NCBI RefSeq assembly: GCF_030347995.1
Contig: NZ_JAQIBC010000003.1
Location: forward strand, 269,565 to 322,307
DNA: 52,743 bases
Direction of reading: 5' to 3'
Origin: Sulfurovum xiamenensis
GTDB taxonomy: Bacteria > Campylobacterota > Campylobacteria > Campylobacterales > Sulfurovaceae
The notes under the pieces are model-generated. The model was not told the origin of the DNA. It saw only the letters and a program-made list of their open reading frames with translations, and did not search any database. Below are positions 50,879 through 52,743 of this stretch, piece after piece (within the stretch, counting starts at the first letter, position 1; the number at the start of each line of letters is the position of its first letter). A program made the translations under genes and the position numbers.

Positions 50879-51709
50879 TTACTTTAACGCTTCAAGTCTC
50901 TCTATTCTTTGTTCTGTACTTGGATGTGTACTAAAGAGTTGTTTGAGTGACATATCTTTACCCGTAAATGGATTGATGATGAACATATGTGCGGTTTGCG
51001 GGTCCGCATCGTGCATCATCATGCCTCGGGCATAGTTATCCAGTTTAGCCAAGGCACTCTGCAGCCATTCAGGATGGCCTGTCATTCTTGCGGCACCTTC
51101 ATCCGCCATAAATTCACGGTTACGGCTTACAGTCATCTGTATCACTGTGGCAGCAAGCGGCATGATGATCATCAATGCTATCATGACAAGCGGGTTTGTC
51201 GGTCTATCACGGTCTCCGCCAAAGAACATACCAAACTGTGCCAACATCGCTATAGCTCCTGCGATGGTCGCTGTTACGGTTCCTATGAGCATATCGTAGT
51301 GTTTGATGTGGCTCAGTTCATGGGCAATAACAGCTTCCACTTCTTCTTCTGTCATCAGGTCTAAAAGACCCTCAGTAACTGCTACGGCAGCATGTTCATA
51401 ATCCCTACCTGTGGCAAATGCATTGGGCTGTGCTTCAGGAATGATGTAGAGTGCAGGCATCGGCAGATTGGCACGATGTGTGAGTCTTTCTACGATGGTA
51501 TAGAGCCCTGTGGCAGAGTTGTGGTCTACAGGTATGGCATGGTAATGTTTCAATACCTGTGTATCACTGTAATAGTAGGCATAAAAGTTCATACCTGCTG
51601 CGGCAAGAAAAGCGATGATCATTCCCGTTTTTCCTGCTATCATACCCCCAAACCAGATAAATAACAGGGTAAGTCCCGTCATTAGAGCATAGGTTTTCAA
51701 TTGTTCCAT
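50879..51709 (-). CDS. htpX: Membrane metalloprotease HtpX
   Basis: 276 aa. Two N-terminal helices, zinc motif [10 protein letters not shown] near residues 130-139, a further pair of helices ([35 protein letters not shown]), and [15 protein letters not shown] with the third ligand Glu. It degrades damaged membrane proteins under stress. Confidence 0.96.
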   Translation of the reverse strand: MEQLKTYALMTGLTLLFIWFGGMIAGKTGMIIAFLAAAGMNFYAYYYSDTQVLKHYHAIPVDHNSATGLYTIVERLTHRANLPMPALYIIPEAQPNAFATGRDYEHAAVAVTEGLLDLMTEEEVEAVIAHELSHIKHYDMLIGTVTATIAGAIAMLAQFGMFFGGDRDRPTNPLVMIALMIIMPLAATVIQMTVSRNREFMADEGAARMTGHPEWLQSALAKLDNYARGMMMHDADPQTAHMFIINPFTGKDMSLKQLFSTHPSTEQRIERLEALK

Positions 51710-51783
51710 TGTGTGCTATCCTTAAAATAGTTATTTTTATTATAAATATACCATATAGATACAAACGGAAGGTAAATCATACA

Positions 51784-52437
51784 ATGCGTTATAATAAAGG
51801 TATGGTAAAAATAGTTTATATATTCATCACAGTAACAGTAGTGACTTTCGCCGGATTTGAATCTCATATTACGGAGATCACACCTCGGATCAAACAAAGA
51901 ATGGTTCAAGGAAACTCCTGGAGAAAAGGCTGTCCTGTAGGATTAAAAGATCTGCATTATTTACGTATCAAATATATCAATTTCAACGGTGAAGAGCAGA
52001 TGGGTGAAATAGTTGTACATAAAGAGGTTTCTGCTGAGGTGACAAAGGTCTTCGAAACACTGTATAAGATAGGGTATCCTATCAAAAAAATGAGACTGGT
52101 GAGTGACTATAAAGGCAGTGACTGGCAATCCATAGAGTCGGACAATACATCTGCATTTAACTGCCGTAAAGCTACAGGCAGTAAAAAATGGTCCAAACAC
52201 TCTTACGGAAAGGCCATAGATATCAATCCGATAGAAAATCCCTATATTTCCAGAAAAGGATATATCTCCCATAAAGCATCGGTACCCTATAGAAAAAGAG
52301 TACATCAAAACTCTACTTATGCTGATAAAGCAGTATTGCTGAAAGATGATAAAGCCGTTCAAATATTTAAAAAATATGGTTGGCAGTGGGGTGGTGACTG
52401 GTCAGGTGTGAAAGACTATCAGCACTTTTCGAAATAA
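51784..52437 (+). CDS. Peptidase M15-like D-Ala-D-Ala carboxypeptidase/endopeptidase
   Basis: About 217 aa from the ATG at 51784. An N-terminal hydrophobic segment (MVKIVYIFITVTVVTFAG) serves as signal or anchor. M15 zinc ligands: His and Asp in SKHSYGKAIDINP, and His in DYQHF at the C-terminus; RLVSDYKGSDWQSIESDNTS is also typical. It likely trims peptidoglycan peptides in the periplasm. It is divergent from htpX. Confidence 0.8.
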   Translation: MRYNKGMVKIVYIFITVTVVTFAGFESHITEITPRIKQRMVQGNSWRKGCPVGLKDLHYLRIKYINFNGEEQMGEIVVHKEVSAEVTKVFETLYKIGYPIKKMRLVSDYKGSDWQSIESDNTSAFNCRKATGSKKWSKHSYGKAIDINPIENPYISRKGYISHKASVPYRKRVHQNSTYADKAVLLKDDKAVQIFKKYGWQWGGDWSGVKDYQHFSK

Positions 52438-52448
52438 GATGCTTTCAT

Positions 52449-52486
52449 TATAAAATCTTCTATATAGCACTTTTTATAAGGTTTTC
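52449..52486. repeat. Palindromic site 9
   Basis: TTATAAAATCTTCTATATAG, then CACTTTTTATAAGGTTTTC. Counterpart of site 7, outside the element. Confidence 0.65.
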
Positions 52487-52505
52487 TATCGAAGGGTATA
52501 AATTC

Positions 52506-52535
52506 ATGGCTCGTAAACGTCGTTATAGCGAATAA
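52506..52535 (+). other. Micro-ORF counterpart between paired sites 9 and 10
   Basis: ATG encoding MARKRRYSE then stop, with GAAGGG upstream. See the copy at 5916. Probably a relic. Confidence 0.25.
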
Positions 52536-52567
52536 CCTTATAAAATATGTTAGATTATAAGGTTTTC
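52534..52567. repeat. Palindromic site 10
   Basis: AACCTTATAAAATATGTTAG, then ATTATAAGGTTTTC; almost the exact reverse complement of site 5. Confidence 0.75.
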
Positions 52568-52743
52568 ATTTTATAGCTTATTACACAAGAAGTTGCTCAG
52601 CTCACATCAGCACTAATGTTTCCCTAAAAAACAACAGGACATTTTTTGTATACTACTAATACTTCAATAAAGGGGATAGAGAACATTTTGTTTCTTTAAT
52701 AAATAGTTATAAATCAAGGGAGCTATAGTGAAATTTATTGTAT

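Larger units (their letters stand above)
52438..52743. other. Gene-free end of the window with paired palindromic sites
   Basis: It holds two family sites and a micro-ORF counterpart (below). No gene is visible in the remaining AT-rich sequence to 52743; a following gene may start just beyond, since GGGAGC precedes an ATAGTGAAATT stretch. Confidence 0.5.

Overview
The window looks like the chromosome of a sulfur- and hydrogen-oxidising member of the Campylobacterota (Sulfurovum/Sulfurimonas type). The evidence is the AT-rich base composition, a hydABCDE-type uptake hydrogenase locus, a periplasmic flavocytochrome c sulfide dehydrogenase-like flavoprotein, and an rpsF-ssb pair whose usual third partner, rpsR, lies 43 kb away. 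The genus is an inference from gene content.

Right part (about 44.3-52.7 kb): ordinary core chromosome. It holds ssb and rpsF, a Tat-exported Rieske protein, an FccB-like flavoprotein, holA, rnr, htpX and an M15 peptidase.

Middle and left (about 0.14-44.29 kb): a large, visibly AT-richer integrated element separating ssb from rpsR. Its right end carries four coupled minus-strand genes: three tyrosine recombinases of 433, 510 and about 706 aa, then a 140-aa coiled-coil protein. They resemble Tn554-like or strand-biased circularising integrative elements. Inverted copies of a 13-bp sequence (AGTGTAAATAACT) mark both outer ends. Next to the left end is a second, intact rpsR fused to a copy of the rpsF promoter, leader and ribosome binding site. 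The element therefore appears to carry its own supply of the essential S18 protein whose operon it splits.

Cargo: (1) 1.0-6.0 kb, single-gene units punctuated by palindromic about 36-bp sites, with a 188-aa tyrosine recombinase inside the series. (2) 6.5-9.4 kb, a TetR-type regulator co-transcribed with a cytoplasmic sensor-like [NiFe] hydrogenase. (3) 9.5-22.1 kb, a c-heme membrane protein, the membrane-bound uptake hydrogenase hydABCD, a 1.1-kb array of palindromic non-coding units, hydE, a PAS protein, a YeeE/YedE transporter, hypF and a CDGSH protein. (4) 22.5-29.6 kb, a full assimilatory sulfate reduction set (cysH, cysD, cysN, sir, cysG) bracketed by two DUF4395-like membrane proteins. 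(5) 30.5-37.6 kb, a NicO-type metal transporter, hypB, hypC, hypD, hypE, hypX, hypA and a second maturation protease.

How it fits together: the palindrome TGAAT-N4-ATTCA occurs six times in front of four transcription units (c-heme gene, hydA, the cys operon, the nickel/hyp operon), each time touching or just behind a -10-like box. The TetR regulator, sitting with the sensor-like hydrogenase, is the obvious candidate to read these sites. The cargo would let a sulfur oxidiser grow on H2 while taking its cell sulfur from sulfate. The most unusual signals are the element-borne rpsR with transplanted leader, the TetR/sensor-hydrogenase pairing with its regulon, the palindromic array between hydD and hydE, and the single-gene cassette series.
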